Shown: positions 24,564-33,827 of the stretch, piece by piece
How the letters are laid out: each line of letters begins with the position of its first letter
Position numbering within the stretch: position 1 is the first letter of the stretch
Assembly (NCBI RefSeq): GCF_000337475.1
Contig: NZ_AOIT01000036.1
Span: 1 to 49,978 of the forward strand
From: Natrinema limicola JCM 13563
GTDB lineage: Archaea > Halobacteriota > Halobacteria > Halobacteriales > Natrialbaceae
Direction of reading: 5' to 3'
Length of the DNA stretch: 49,978 bases
The notes under the pieces: model-generated
The model's input: only the letters and a program-made list of their open reading frames with translations
Told to the model about the DNA's origin: nothing
Database searches by the model: none
Made by a program: the position numbers and the translations under genes

Positions 24564-27254
24564 TCATCCCGTGTTCTTCATGCCGGCCGCGATTCCCTTG
24601 ACCGTCAGCCGGAGCGTCCGTTCTTCGATGTCCGTCCGGTCGGTTTGGCCGAGCAAGTAGACCTGCAGCATGTTCAGCGGATCGACGTACGGGTTTCGCC
24701 GCTCTAAGTTCTCGCCGAGCCAGTCGCGAGTATGGAGCTGGTCTCGTTGGCCGATCTCGGTGATCAGGTCGGCCGCCCGCTCGTACTCGTCGCTTACGCG
24801 TGGGAAGAACCGTTCGCGCAGGTCCGGCTCAGCCAGGTCGGCGTAGCGGTCGGCGATCTCGAGTTCAGTACGAGACAGCGAGAGCGCAGCGTTGTCGAGC
24901 GTCGTCCGGAAGAACGGCCACTTCTCGTACATCGTCTGTAAGGTATTCATCGACCCGCCGTTCTCGAGATACGCCTCGACACCGGTCGCGAGAGCGTACC
25001 AGCCCGGCAGGATACACCGCGACTGGGTCCACGAGAACACCCACGGGATCGCCCGCAAGTCTTCGACGGTTCGCTCGCCGGATCGGGAGGCTGGCCGCGA
25101 CCCGAGATCGAGGTCTTCGATAACGGTGATCGGCGTCGCCTGCTCGAAGTACTGGACGAAGCCGTCGCTCTCTAAGAGGTCGCGGTACTCCCGACGCGCG
25201 GCGTCGGCCATCGTCTCCATGGCCGCAACCCACTCCTCGTGGACCTCCTCTTCGGGCTGATCCAGCGCCTGCTTGCGCGCCCGGAGCTGGGCGTTGAGCA
25301 TCTGCCCGATATTTCGTTCGGCGATGCGCGGATTGGCGTATTTCTCGGCGATGGCTTCACCCTGTTCAGTGAACTTGACCTGCCCCGTGACCGTCGAGTT
25401 CGGCAGCGCCAGCAGCGCTTCGTTCATCGGCCCGCCGCCACGCGAGATCGAGCCACCGCGGCCGTGGAACAGCCGCATCGTCACGTCGTGGTCGTCACAG
25501 ATCTCTCCGAGTCGGCGTTGGTTCTTATACAGCGACCAGTTCGCCGCCAGAAAGCCGTTTTCCTTGTTCGAGTCGGAGTACCCCAGCATGATCTCCTGGG
25601 TCCGCCCGCGGGCTTCCAGCACCTGCGCGTAGGCTTCGTTTTCGAACAGTGTGCCCATGATCCGCCGGGCCCCCGAGAGGGCGTACTCGGTCTCGAGCAA
25701 CGGGACGATGTCGATCCCCGCGTGTTCGGGCAGGGAAATAACGCCGGCCTGATCGGCCAAGAACAACACCTCGAGGACGTGGCTCGGCTCCTCGGTCATC
25801 GAGATGCAGTAGGTGTCGATGGCGTGGACGCCGTACTCGGTCTGCCAGTCGGCGAGGCTGTCGAAGAGTTCGAGGACGCGCGCCGAGTCGTCCGAGAGAT
25901 CGGCGGTCTCGCTCAGATCGATCACCGGCTCGTCCTGTAAGACGGCGTCGGTCAGCAACTCGACGCGTTCGTCCTCCGAGAGAGTGCGGTAGTCGATGCC
26001 CTCATGCTCGAGGGCCTCAGCGATGGCGTCGGTGTGTTTCTGCTGGTGGTCACGCAGGTCGAGACTCGCAAGCGAGAAGCCAAAGGTGGCGACCTGCCGC
26101 CGGATCGGATCGACGTGTGCGTCGACGATGCTGTCGGCGTCGTTGGCGCGTAGGCTCTCGGCGATGACCTCGAGATCGGCACCGAGTTCGTCGGCGTCGT
26201 CGTAGCCACCCGGCCGCACGTCGCCGACGCGGCGGAGCCGCTCACGCATGAGTTTGAGTTTCTGCCGGTAGGGCTCGTCGGGGTAGCGCTGCTCGGCCGT
26301 GCGAGCGCTGCCGGGCAGGCGCCCACGGTCGCGCTCGAGTGAGGCCTGAAACGCGGAGCTGGCGTCGATCCGGCTGCCGTCCTGACTCAAGACACCGGAG
26401 AGGCGCTTGAGTTGGTCGCGGTAGCGATCGAGGATCACCGAGCGCTGGCGCTCGAGCGTGTTCGCCGTGACCTCGGGGGTGACGTAGGGGTTGCCGTCGC
26501 GGTCGCTGCCCGCCCACGAGCGGAACTCGAAGAGCTTCGGAATCTCGAGGTCGCCGGGCACTTCCGCGTCGATTGTCTCGTCGAGTTCGTCGTAGACGTT
26601 GCCCACGACGTCGAACAGCGTGTTCTCTAAGTACCACTGGACGTTGCGCGCCTCGTCTTCGGGCTCGGGCTGGCGGTTGCGCACCTGTGGCGTCTGCCAG
26701 AGACTCGTCACCTCGGCATCGATGTCTTGCCAGAGGTGGCGCTCCTCCTTGTCGGTCAACAGTCGCTCGTCGAGCGTCTCGAGCGACGTCGAAATCTCCC
26801 GCAGTTTCGACTTGACGGTCTTTCGCCGAGCCTCGGTCGGATGCGCGGTGAAGGTCGGCTCGATCAAAACGTCGTCGAGAATCCGTCGGACGGTCTCGAC
26901 GTCTTCTTCGCCGAGTTCTTCGGCTGCGGCCTCGAGGCTGTCCTCGAGCGTGCCTTCTTGGGAGTCCGTGCGGATGGTCCGGACCCGCTCGCGTTCTTCG
27001 GCGAGGTTGATCAACTCGAAGTAGGTCGCGAACGCACGAGCGACGGTCCGCTGTCGGTGTGGCGACAGTCCCTCGAGTTCCGTGACGAGCGGTTCACGTG
27101 ACTCGAGGTCACCGGAGCGGTAATCGATCGCGGCCCGCCGACACGACTCGACCGTCTCGAAGGCCCCTCGAGAAGTCTGGCCCTCGAGGACGTCGCCGAG
27201 TAATGCACCGAGTTCGCGGACGTCCTGTCTGACGCCCCTGTTATGGAGTTGCAT
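24564..27254 (-). CDS. ppc: phosphoenolpyruvate carboxylase
   Basis: This encodes 896 residues, the full bacterial-type length. It fixes bicarbonate onto PEP to make oxaloacetate. The key motifs are FTAHPTEARR (catalytic His138), the EFRSWAGSDRDGNPYVT segment, GYSDSNKENGFLAANW, the RLFHGRGGSISRGGGP loop with catalytic His, and the conserved C-terminal NTG. ATG 27254 follows a T/A-rich promoter (TTTTTAAT on the minus strand, about 27279-27286), giving a leaderless start; an ATG at 27278 lies inside that box. It is transcribed alone and upstream of the tRNA-Ser. Confidence 0.97.
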   Translation of the reverse strand: MQLHNRGVRQDVRELGALLGDVLEGQTSRGAFETVESCRRAAIDYRSGDLESREPLVTELEGLSPHRQRTVARAFATYFELINLAEERERVRTIRTDSQEGTLEDSLEAAAEELGEEDVETVRRILDDVLIEPTFTAHPTEARRKTVKSKLREISTSLETLDERLLTDKEERHLWQDIDAEVTSLWQTPQVRNRQPEPEDEARNVQWYLENTLFDVVGNVYDELDETIDAEVPGDLEIPKLFEFRSWAGSDRDGNPYVTPEVTANTLERQRSVILDRYRDQLKRLSGVLSQDGSRIDASSAFQASLERDRGRLPGSARTAEQRYPDEPYRQKLKLMRERLRRVGDVRPGGYDDADELGADLEVIAESLRANDADSIVDAHVDPIRRQVATFGFSLASLDLRDHQQKHTDAIAEALEHEGIDYRTLSEDERVELLTDAVLQDEPVIDLSETADLSDDSARVLELFDSLADWQTEYGVHAIDTYCISMTEEPSHVLEVLFLADQAGVISLPEHAGIDIVPLLETEYALSGARRIMGTLFENEAYAQVLEARGRTQEIMLGYSDSNKENGFLAANWSLYKNQRRLGEICDDHDVTMRLFHGRGGSISRGGGPMNEALLALPNSTVTGQVKFTEQGEAIAEKYANPRIAERNIGQMLNAQLRARKQALDQPEEEVHEEWVAAMETMADAARREYRDLLESDGFVQYFEQATPITVIEDLDLGSRPASRSGERTVEDLRAIPWVFSWTQSRCILPGWYALATGVEAYLENGGSMNTLQTMYEKWPFFRTTLDNAALSLSRTELEIADRYADLAEPDLRERFFPRVSDEYERAADLITEIGQRDQLHTRDWLGENLERRNPYVDPLNMLQVYLLGQTDRTDIEERTLRLTVKGIAAGMKNTG

Positions 27255-27568
27255 ACCGTGTGGATGTGCATGCCACATTAAAAACCCCTCGCAGCGAGAC
27301 CGCGCTCACGTACATCGTTTTTCCTGATAGTTACTGGCGGTACAACGACCCACCCTGGCAGGGTGACGACGTGCCCAGTCCTCGAGCGATTCGGTATCCG
27401 GACCACAACCTACAAAAGGTTATTTACAGCAGATGTAAATCATTCTGAGGAGCGGTGTGGGACATCCCTCCCTGCAACATTCAATTCAAAACGAGTGATA
27501 AGTCCGCACTCGGATTATCTCAGTCGTGAATCGCTCGCACGGAAGTCGGCGGCGTTCGGACCGCGACG
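27255..27568. other. intergenic, ppc promoter region
   Basis: About 310 bases. The ppc TATA box lies at the left end. The rest is AT-rich with no open frame worth reporting and no inverted repeat long enough to call a terminator. Confidence 0.5.
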
Positions 27569-28498
27569 CTACTGATCCGTATACTGCGCACAGACCCGCC
27601 GAATCCCCTCCTCGAAGTCGATCTGAGGCTCCCAGCCGGCCTCCTCACGGATCTTCGAGGCGTCGGCACAGGTATCGTGGACGTACACCGACTCGGGAAT
27701 CGGGTTCTCGACGTACTCCGGCTCGATATCGGTGCCAAGTTCGTCGTTTAGCATCTCGACGACAGTGTTGAAATCGTAGGCCTCGCCAGTTCCCAGGTTG
27801 TAGATGCCATCGAGGTCGTTCGTTGCGGCCAACTCGAGCCCGCGGACGATGTCGGAGACGTGCGTGAAATCGCGCGTCTGGGTGCCGTCGCCGTACAGCA
27901 CCGGCGGCTCCCCGTTGGCGATGTCGTCGGCGAACTGCGCGATCACGTTGGCGTACTCGCCTTTGTGTTCTTCAGCACCGCCGTAGCCCTGATACACTGA
28001 GAAAAATCGCATCCCGGCCATCGACATGTCGTAGTGGTTCGAGAAGTACTCGCCGTAGCGCTCCCGGGCGAGCTTCGACGCCTCGTAGCCGGTGTTGACG
28101 CTGACGGCCATGTCCTCCGGCGACGGCTCGGTTCGGCTGCCGTAGATCGACGACGTCGAGGCGTAGACGACGGTTTCACATCCGTCCTGTCGGGCCTGCT
28201 CGACGACGTTGACGAAGCCTTCGACGTTGACTCTGGCACCTGTCGTCGGGTCATCCTCGTGCATCGCGTACGATGACAGCGCCGCAAGGTGGAACACGAC
28301 ATCGACATCCGTTGGCAGGTCATCGTCCAAGACGCTCGCGTCAACGAACTCGACGTCGTCTGTGAGGTTTTCCGGCGTCCCCAGATAACAGTCGTCGACG
28401 ACGGTGACGTCGTTGTCCTCGGCGAGGTGGTTCGCCAAATTCGATCCGATAAAGCCCGCTCCACCGGTAACGAGGACGGCGTGTCCCTCGAGTGTCAT
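27569..28498 (-). CDS. NAD-dependent nucleotide-sugar epimerase/dehydratase
   Basis: This encodes 309 residues from ATG 28498. It is an extended short-chain dehydrogenase: TGGAGFIGSN binds NAD, LAALSSYAMHEDDPTTG and STSSIYG supply the catalytic Ser/Thr, and GYEASKLARERYG supplies Tyr-x3-Lys. DFTHVSDIVRGLELA and the C-terminal EAGWEPQIDFEEGIRR are typical of GalE-like UDP-sugar 4-epimerases. It probably acts in surface-glycan or glycolipid sugar supply. The longer start at 28567 adds an unconserved tail. Confidence 0.9.
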   Translation of the reverse strand: MTLEGHAVLVTGGAGFIGSNLANHLAEDNDVTVVDDCYLGTPENLTDDVEFVDASVLDDDLPTDVDVVFHLAALSSYAMHEDDPTTGARVNVEGFVNVVEQARQDGCETVVYASTSSIYGSRTEPSPEDMAVSVNTGYEASKLARERYGEYFSNHYDMSMAGMRFFSVYQGYGGAEEHKGEYANVIAQFADDIANGEPPVLYGDGTQTRDFTHVSDIVRGLELAATNDLDGIYNLGTGEAYDFNTVVEMLNDELGTDIEPEYVENPIPESVYVHDTCADASKIREEAGWEPQIDFEEGIRRVCAQYTDQ

Positions 28499-28601
28499 AC
28501 CGAAACGACCACGCCGGCATCGCATAGATGTTTGGAAGTCCGGCAGCGACAGGCGGGGTCGGCCCACAGGTTCTTGGCGATACGTCCCGGATGACGCGCC
28601 A

Positions 28602-29054
28602 ATGCGCTACTACGAGGACATCGAGATCGGCGACACCGAGGAATTCGGCGAGTATCACGTGACGAAAGCCGAGATCGTCGAATTCGCCGAGCAATACGAT
28701 CCCCAGCCGTTTCACACGGACGAGGCGGCCGCCGAGGACTCGGCGTTCGGCCAGCTGGTCGCGTCGGGCTGGCACACCGCGTCGATCTGTATGCGGCTGC
28801 TCGTCGACGGTCCGATGCAGGATCGAGCCGGCATGGGTGCCCGCGGCGTCGACGAACTCCGGTGGCACCAGCCCGTGACACCGGGCGATACGCTCTCGGT
28901 TCGAACCGAAGTCCTCGAGAAGCGCGTCTCCGAGAGCGACCCCACTCGTGGGTACGTCGATACCAAACTCGAGGGGATCAACCAAAACGGCGAGGTCGTC
29001 ATCTCCTGGATCGGCCTCGAGATGGTCGCGCGCCGAAATTCGGGAGCCGAGTAG
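28602..29054 (+). CDS. MaoC-like dehydratase (hot-dog fold)
   Basis: This encodes 150 residues. The hydratase-2 motif is present: FAEQYDPQPFHTDEAAAEDSAFG with the catalytic Asp/His pair, then GQLVASGWHTASICMRLLVD. ELRWHQPVTPGDTLSVRTEV completes the fold. It hydrates 2-enoyl-CoA thioesters, possibly for PHA or fatty-acid metabolism. It is divergent from the epimerase with a 103-nt shared promoter region. Confidence 0.9.
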   Translation: MRYYEDIEIGDTEEFGEYHVTKAEIVEFAEQYDPQPFHTDEAAAEDSAFGQLVASGWHTASICMRLLVDGPMQDRAGMGARGVDELRWHQPVTPGDTLSVRTEVLEKRVSESDPTRGYVDTKLEGINQNGEVVISWIGLEMVARRNSGAE

Positions 29055-29120
29055 AGAAGTCGGTCGCGGAGCGGTGAGTGAACGTTAGCGTGCCGCTGCT
29101 TGCAACAGAGCTGCCGCCGG

Positions 29121-29206
29121 TGATGCGGTCTGCTGTTACTGTGTCCCGGCGCACCCACATGGCAGGTCGTGGGTGCGCCGGCGCTGACTGACAGGGGTTC
29201 GTATGA
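29121..29206 (+). repeat. structured interspersed repeat, copy 2
   Basis: This is the second copy of the 86-nt repeat at 2614-2699, with a perfect 12-bp stem (29146-29157 with 29170-29181) around a 12-nt loop with GGTCG. The innermost pair is A:T here and G:C in copy 1. The copy ends right at the 3' end of trxB, on the opposite strand to it, and starts 67 nt after the MaoC gene, so here it could act as a bidirectional terminator hairpin. Copy 1 lies upstream of a gene, which argues against a purely terminator role. Confidence 0.8.
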
Positions 29207-30247
29207 CTACTGTTCCGGAGTCATCGCCGGCGCGCTCTGTTCGTGCTCGAGCGTCTCAAGGTAGTCCTCGGCGTCGAGGGCCGCCATACTGCCGGTTCCG
29301 GCAGCGGTGATCGCCTGGCGGTAGCGCGAGTCGGCCACGTCGCCAGCGGCGAAGACGCCGTCGACTGCCGTGTGGGTCGTCGCGCGACCCTCGTCGTCCG
29401 ATTCGGTCTGGATGTATCCATCCGAATCGAGTTCGACGCCGGTGCCCTCGAGGAACTCGGTGTTCGGCGTGTGGCCGATCCCGTAGAAGACGCCGCCGAC
29501 GTCGACGGTTTCTCGGTCGACGTCGACCCCGTTGTCGGCTTTTTCTTTGGGGTGGCCGTCGGGATGAGAGATCAGCGTCGCGCCAGTGAGGCCCTCCTCT
29601 TTGGAGCCGTGGAGCGCCTCGAGTTCCGTGTTCCAGCGGAACTCGATGTCCTCGTGGTCGCGGGCGCGATCGGCCATGATCTCGGAGGCGCGCAGTTCGT
29701 CGCGGCGGTGGACGATCGTCACGCTCTCGGCGAACTTCGCGAGGAAGAGCGCCTCTTCCATCGCGCTGTCGCCGCCGCCGATCACGAGGACGTCGTCGCC
29801 GCGGTGGAACGCGCCGTCACAGGTGGCACACGTCGAGAGGCCATAGCCCATGAGTTCGTCCTCGTTTTCCGCGCCGACCCAGCGGGCGCTCGCACCGCTG
29901 GCGACGATCAGCGCGCGCGTGCGGAGGGCGTCACCGTTCGAGAGTTCGAGTTCGAACGGGCGCTCCTCGAGCGTCGCGCGCTCGACGGTGCCGTGGGTGA
30001 ACTCGGCACCGAAGCGTTTGGCCTGCTCTTTGCCGTTCTGGATCAGTTCCATGCCGCCGATCCCGTCGGGAAAGCCCAGGTAGTTCTCGACGTCGGTCGT
30101 CAGCGTCAGCTGGCCGCCCGGCTCGGGGCCTTCGAGGACCAGCGGCTCGAGGTCGGCTCGCGCGGCGTAGACGGCCGCCGAAAGGCCGGACACGCCGGAG
30201 CCGACGACGATCACGTCGTGGACGGTGTCAGTCATGGCCTCGCTCAT
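29207..30247 (-). CDS. trxB: thioredoxin-disulfide reductase
   Basis: This encodes 346 residues. There are FAD-binding GSGVSGLSAAVYAAR, the redox-active CATC (Cys140/143), the NAD(P)H-binding VIGGGDSAMEEALFL with HRRDELRAS, and GVFAAGDVADSRYRQ before the C terminus. It reduces thioredoxin. It overlaps trxA by 4 nt (ATGA), so the two are translationally coupled. HRR(D) after the second glycine motif favours NADPH by family analogy. The C-terminal tail (EHEQSAPAMTPEQ) is longer than usual. Confidence 0.95.
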   Translation of the reverse strand: MSEAMTDTVHDVIVVGSGVSGLSAAVYAARADLEPLVLEGPEPGGQLTLTTDVENYLGFPDGIGGMELIQNGKEQAKRFGAEFTHGTVERATLEERPFELELSNGDALRTRALIVASGASARWVGAENEDELMGYGLSTCATCDGAFHRGDDVLVIGGGDSAMEEALFLAKFAESVTIVHRRDELRASEIMADRARDHEDIEFRWNTELEALHGSKEEGLTGATLISHPDGHPKEKADNGVDVDRETVDVGGVFYGIGHTPNTEFLEGTGVELDSDGYIQTESDDEGRATTHTAVDGVFAAGDVADSRYRQAITAAGTGSMAALDAEDYLETLEHEQSAPAMTPEQ

Positions 30248-30603
30248 TCGGTATAGCCTTCGATCATGCTGCGGAGTCGCTCAGCCGGCAAGACGCCGGT
30301 TTGCTGTTCGACCTGCTCGCCGTCCGCGAAGAGGACGAGTGTCGGGACACCGCGGACGCCGAACGAGCCGGCGAGTTGCTGGTGTTGGTCGACGTCGACC
30401 TTCGCGATTACGGCATCTGTCTCGCTTGCTAGTCCTTCGAGGACGGGCTCGAGCATCTTACAGGGCCCACACCAGTCGGCGTAGAAATCGACGAGCACGA
30501 CGTCGTAGCTTGTAGTGACCTCCTCGAAGTGGTCTTCGCTTTCGACGTGGAGTGGTTCGTCGAGTGACTGTCCGGAGCCGCTAGGTGCATCAGTTGCCAT
30601 CAC
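30244..30603 (-). CDS. trxA: thioredoxin
   Basis: This encodes 119 residues. The active site is WCGPC (residues 44-48 counting from the first ATG), with the conserved cis-proline in GVPTL and a typical alpha/beta tail. A roughly 20-residue acidic N-terminal extension precedes the fold. ATG 30600 is an alternative start. It is the first gene of the trxA-trxB operon, cytoplasmic, with no signal peptide. Confidence 0.95.
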   Translation of the reverse strand: MMATDAPSGSGQSLDEPLHVESEDHFEEVTTSYDVVLVDFYADWCGPCKMLEPVLEGLASETDAVIAKVDVDQHQQLAGSFGVRGVPTLVLFADGEQVEQQTGVLPAERLRSMIEGYTE

Positions 30604-30812
30604 GACTTTCTATGATCCGGTTACGTTTAAAGGTTTTGTATATATTGCGCAATACCGCCATATCGAGGGAGCGTTAATACAGTACTACCGTGTCATAGCG
30701 GCCGGAAACGACCGGTACAGCTGCTACTGGACGGTTTCAGATGACGAGGGTCAGGTCAATTGTGTATGGGATGGCAACAAGCGAGCGGAGCGGTCGGCGG
30801 ATCGAAATCGGG

Positions 30813-31463
30813 TCAGTTACCGTTTGTCGATGGCGGAACAGACATCCGTGCGAAGTAGCTCCCTCGCGTGCCGACATCGGTTTCGAATCGGAACCCCTGT
30901 TGCTCGGCACGTTCTCGAAGCGTCTCGCGCGTGACGAAGTGGGGATCGGGAAGTGACTCCCCGACGACGAGCCGGCCGCCGGGTTTCAGCACCCGCTCGA
31001 GTTCGGCGAGTGCCCGCTCTTCGTCGGGAATTTCGCCGAGGACGAGAACCAGATAGGCGGCGTCGAAGCTATCGTCCGGATACGGAAGTGCCCGGCCGTC
31101 GCCGTGGACCGGCGCAACGTTGTCGTCGCCGCGCTCGCGCAGTCGCGCCCGGAGGTCCGCGACCATCGGCCGCTGGACGTCGACGGCGTGGACCATCCCA
31201 GCCGGCCTGACCGCCGCTGCGACCGTGCCTGTGTAGTAGCCGGTCCCGGCCCCGAGCTCGAGGATTCGCTCGCCGGGCCGTGGCTCGAGGACCTCACACA
31301 GCCTCGAGCGAGAGATGAGCGGCCGGGGGAGATCGATCCAGACGCGCTGGGAGTACGGACACGGCGACGGGTTTTGCCGCCAACGGAGCGCGTACGCGAC
31401 GCCAGCGAGAGCGGCAAGGACGCCCGCGAGGGCGAGCGATCGGATCGTTCGACGCGTGACCAT
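30813..31463 (-). CDS. membrane-anchored class I SAM-dependent methyltransferase
   Basis: This encodes 216 residues from ATG 31463. One N-terminal membrane helix (SLALAGVLAALAGVAYAL) is followed by the methyltransferase core: motif I ILELGAGTGYYTG, the DVQRPMV acidic loop, HGDGRALPYPDDSFDAAYLV, and VLKPGGRLVVGES. The Ubie/Coq5-like order of motifs suggests a small-molecule or lipid/quinone substrate near the membrane. The next gene is far and transcribed the same way, so it may stand alone. Confidence 0.85.
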   Translation of the reverse strand: MVTRRTIRSLALAGVLAALAGVAYALRWRQNPSPCPYSQRVWIDLPRPLISRSRLCEVLEPRPGERILELGAGTGYYTGTVAAAVRPAGMVHAVDVQRPMVADLRARLRERGDDNVAPVHGDGRALPYPDDSFDAAYLVLVLGEIPDEERALAELERVLKPGGRLVVGESLPDPHFVTRETLRERAEQQGFRFETDVGTRGSYFARMSVPPSTNGN

Positions 31464-31622
31464 CGCGCGGCCGTTTGTCACGCCCGAACAAAGGCTTGAT
31501 GTCTGGGGGCCGTCCCCAGTAGCGGCAGTATTGAATAAAGCCCGAAATATAATGGGTCCGTTCGGATTCGGCGTCGTGAGTGCAATGCGCGTGTTCTCGA
31601 GCGCGCGTATTAGTATCGACAG

Positions 31623-32891
31623 CTACGCCGTATCACGCATTGCGCCGCGCCGTTTCGCGCCCTCGCTCGTCGGTGATGCGATCGACCGCCAGAGTGAGAC
31701 CACGAACAGCGCCCAGGCGACGGCGATCAGCGCGAACCCCGCGAGCGTCGTGCTCGCTGTGAGTCCGCCGAGGACGGGAACCGGCGTCAGCCAGAGTGCG
31801 AGCATGCCGAGGTTCACGCTTCCCACCTGAATCCAGGACGGCTGCGGGTGCTCGGCAGCGACTGCCGTCACCGCTTCGACGACGCCGCGGTCCGCAACGG
31901 GTCGCGCGGACGCTGCCGCCACGACGGGGAGAAACGCCATCGCGAGCTGAAGCATCCAGCCGAAGATAAGACCGTTGATGGCCGCAATCTCGATCGCGCC
32001 GGCGGGGACGGCATCCGGAAACAGCAAGACGAACGGTGCCCAGGGCACGGGGAAGGCGAGCCACAGGTACGCTCCGAGAACGAGCGCGATGCGCCGGGTG
32101 TAGCTGCGGTCACTGCTGCGGTACGTGCCGACGACGTTCGCCAGCAGTGCGCCCGTCCCGACGACGTAGCTACCGAGTCCGAGGATCGTCACCTCGTGGC
32201 GTCCGAGCCACGGGCCCGCGACGAGGCCGACGACACCGATCGTCAGCCCCCAGAACGTGACCGAGACGAGTCGGGGATACCGAAGCTCCGCCTCGAGCAG
32301 TGCCGGCAGGAGTGTCAACAAGGCCCCGGCGACGATAAGCGCCAGAAAGCCCCAGACGTTCGCGTGAACGTGGGCCTCGAGCGAGCCGAAGTAGCCGCCG
32401 GGCCCGTGGATTCCGAGTAACATCCCGAACGCCGCGAGAATCCCGACGACGAGAAACCACGGTGCGAGTCGGTAGTAGCGACTGATTCTGCGATCAGGAG
32501 CCCGCCCAGTCGTCCGAAAGACGGTCGAGAGCAGGAGTCCGAGCGCACCGAGGACGATCGTCCCACCGGTGACTGCGACGACCGTCGCGCCGGTCGCCAT
32601 CCCGAGGAGGAGCAACGGATAGCCGGCGTTCAACGCGAGCCACTGCAGCCACCGGCGGCCGTCGGCCGGCCGTCGCGCCGACGCGTCGGTCGCGGTCACC
32701 AGCGACGGCAACACGCCGAAGACGGCCTGGGTCAGCCCGCCGATCGTCACGAGGTGGATCAGCACCCACCGAAGGCGGGGCAGCGATTCGATGAGGCCGG
32801 ACTCGACGGCGAGGGTCCCCATGACGGCAGCCAAGCCGACCGTCAGGTACAGTCCGGCCATGACGATGAACGGATTCGTGCGCGTTTGCAT
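31623..32891 (-). CDS. polytopic membrane protein, distantly heme-copper-oxidase-like
   Basis: This encodes 422 residues from ATG 32891 with about 12 hydrophobic segments. Histidines fall inside helices as in heme-copper oxidase subunit I and its NO-related cousins: LIHLVTIGGLTQAVFG, GIHGPGGYFG, and LEAHVHANVWGFLALIVAGALL. The full catalytic histidine set of the oxidases (HPEVY-type) is absent, so it is unlikely to reduce oxygen. I would expect heme binding or a role in handling nitrogen oxides or copper, but this is inference. It is divergent from an HTH_10 regulator with a repeated binding-site-like array between. Confidence 0.6.
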   Translation of the reverse strand: MQTRTNPFIVMAGLYLTVGLAAVMGTLAVESGLIESLPRLRWVLIHLVTIGGLTQAVFGVLPSLVTATDASARRPADGRRWLQWLALNAGYPLLLLGMATGATVVAVTGGTIVLGALGLLLSTVFRTTGRAPDRRISRYYRLAPWFLVVGILAAFGMLLGIHGPGGYFGSLEAHVHANVWGFLALIVAGALLTLLPALLEAELRYPRLVSVTFWGLTIGVVGLVAGPWLGRHEVTILGLGSYVVGTGALLANVVGTYRSSDRSYTRRIALVLGAYLWLAFPVPWAPFVLLFPDAVPAGAIEIAAINGLIFGWMLQLAMAFLPVVAAASARPVADRGVVEAVTAVAAEHPQPSWIQVGSVNLGMLALWLTPVPVLGGLTASTTLAGFALIAVAWALFVVSLWRSIASPTSEGAKRRGAMRDTA

Positions 32892-32938
32892 CTGTTTCTC
32901 TATGCGGTCGTAGCCATGCAATGCAGGTATCGGTTGAG

Positions 32939-32995
32939 CCGAACACACGAGGAGTACCCGAACAAATCAGGCGAGACCGAACATATTAGGGGTCA
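32939..32995 (+). promoter_or_regulatory. three 19-bp direct repeats between divergent genes
   Basis: Three units begin with CCGAACA at 32939, 32958 and 32977, exactly 19 bp apart, each continuing N-A-Y-N-AGG. They fill the space between the heme-copper-oxidase-like gene and the HTH_10 regulator (leftward start 32891, rightward start 33028). The half-site CGAAC resembles the inverted CGAAC-N4-GTTCG motif reported for the Haloferax regulator NarO, though here as direct copies. This looks like an operator array for the adjacent regulator or a relative. Confidence 0.65.
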
Positions 32996-33027
32996 AAGGA
33001 ACGGTACTGTCCCACGGAGTCACTCAC

Positions 33028-33705
33028 GTGCCTCGAGCCAAACTCTCCATCTCGATCCCCGACGCGACGTGGATCAACGACGTGTCCCAATCCCATCCCC
33101 AGATGACGTTCGAGGTCGTCTCGGCACTGGCCGGCGAACGGACGGGAATCGCCCTCATCGAGTTACAGACGGCGGATCCGCTCCCGGTGATCACCGATAT
33201 GGCCGATCGAGCGGACGTCGTCGACTTCGATCTCCTCTGGAAGGGGGAGTCGAGTGCGTTGCTCCACGTCGAAACGGCCAGTCCCTCGATCCTCCAGCCG
33301 GTCTTACAGTCCGGAATCCCCATCGAGATGCCGTTTACCGTCAGAAACGGCGAGGCGACGTGGACGGTAACCGCAGCGTCGTCCCGGTTTTCTGAATTCG
33401 GTCAATTGCTCGACGAGCTCGGCATCGAGTACACTCTCGAGTACGTTCACGAGATCGGCCACACCCGTGCCGACGACATCTTGACCGACCGACAACGCGA
33501 AGTACTCCTGGCGGCGCTCGAGCGCGGCTACTACGCGACGCCGCGTGAAGCGACGCTCACCGACGTCGCGAGCGACCTCGACATCTCGAAAGCGACGTGT
33601 AGCGAAATCCTTCACCGTGCGGAGGGGAGCGTTATCAGGTGGTTCGCCGACGAACACACCGGCGACGCTCGAGCGCAGCTGGCGGCAGACACTGACACGA
33701 GGTGA
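33028..33705 (+). CDS. HTH_10 (bacterio-opsin activator-type) transcription regulator
   Basis: This encodes 225 residues with a GTG start. The N-terminal 150 residues form the alpha/beta sensor fold usual for this group (no Cys-rich iron-sulfur patch of the NarO kind). The C-terminal HTH_10 is clear: LTDRQREVLLAALERGYYATPREA, TLTDVASDLDISKATCSEIL, HRAEGSVIRWF. Such proteins activate promoters in haloarchaea in response to redox, oxygen or metabolite cues. It probably controls the divergent membrane-protein gene through the direct repeats upstream. Confidence 0.9.
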   Translation: MPRAKLSISIPDATWINDVSQSHPQMTFEVVSALAGERTGIALIELQTADPLPVITDMADRADVVDFDLLWKGESSALLHVETASPSILQPVLQSGIPIEMPFTVRNGEATWTVTAASSRFSEFGQLLDELGIEYTLEYVHEIGHTRADDILTDRQREVLLAALERGYYATPREATLTDVASDLDISKATCSEILHRAEGSVIRWFADEHTGDARAQLAADTDTR

Positions 33706-33827
33706 GCGTGGGACCCGAGGCCGGGGCGACCGATACACTCGAGGACACGTCGTCGACGCCGTCGTGTATTCCGTGTCGATGCGTATGTGGGTCGCGTGCC
33801 GGTACGAGACTGCGAGGGGAGTGCTCA

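Noticed and set aside
29243..30256. 337-codon plus-strand frame
   Set aside because: Mirror frame of trxB, which has all its catalytic motifs.
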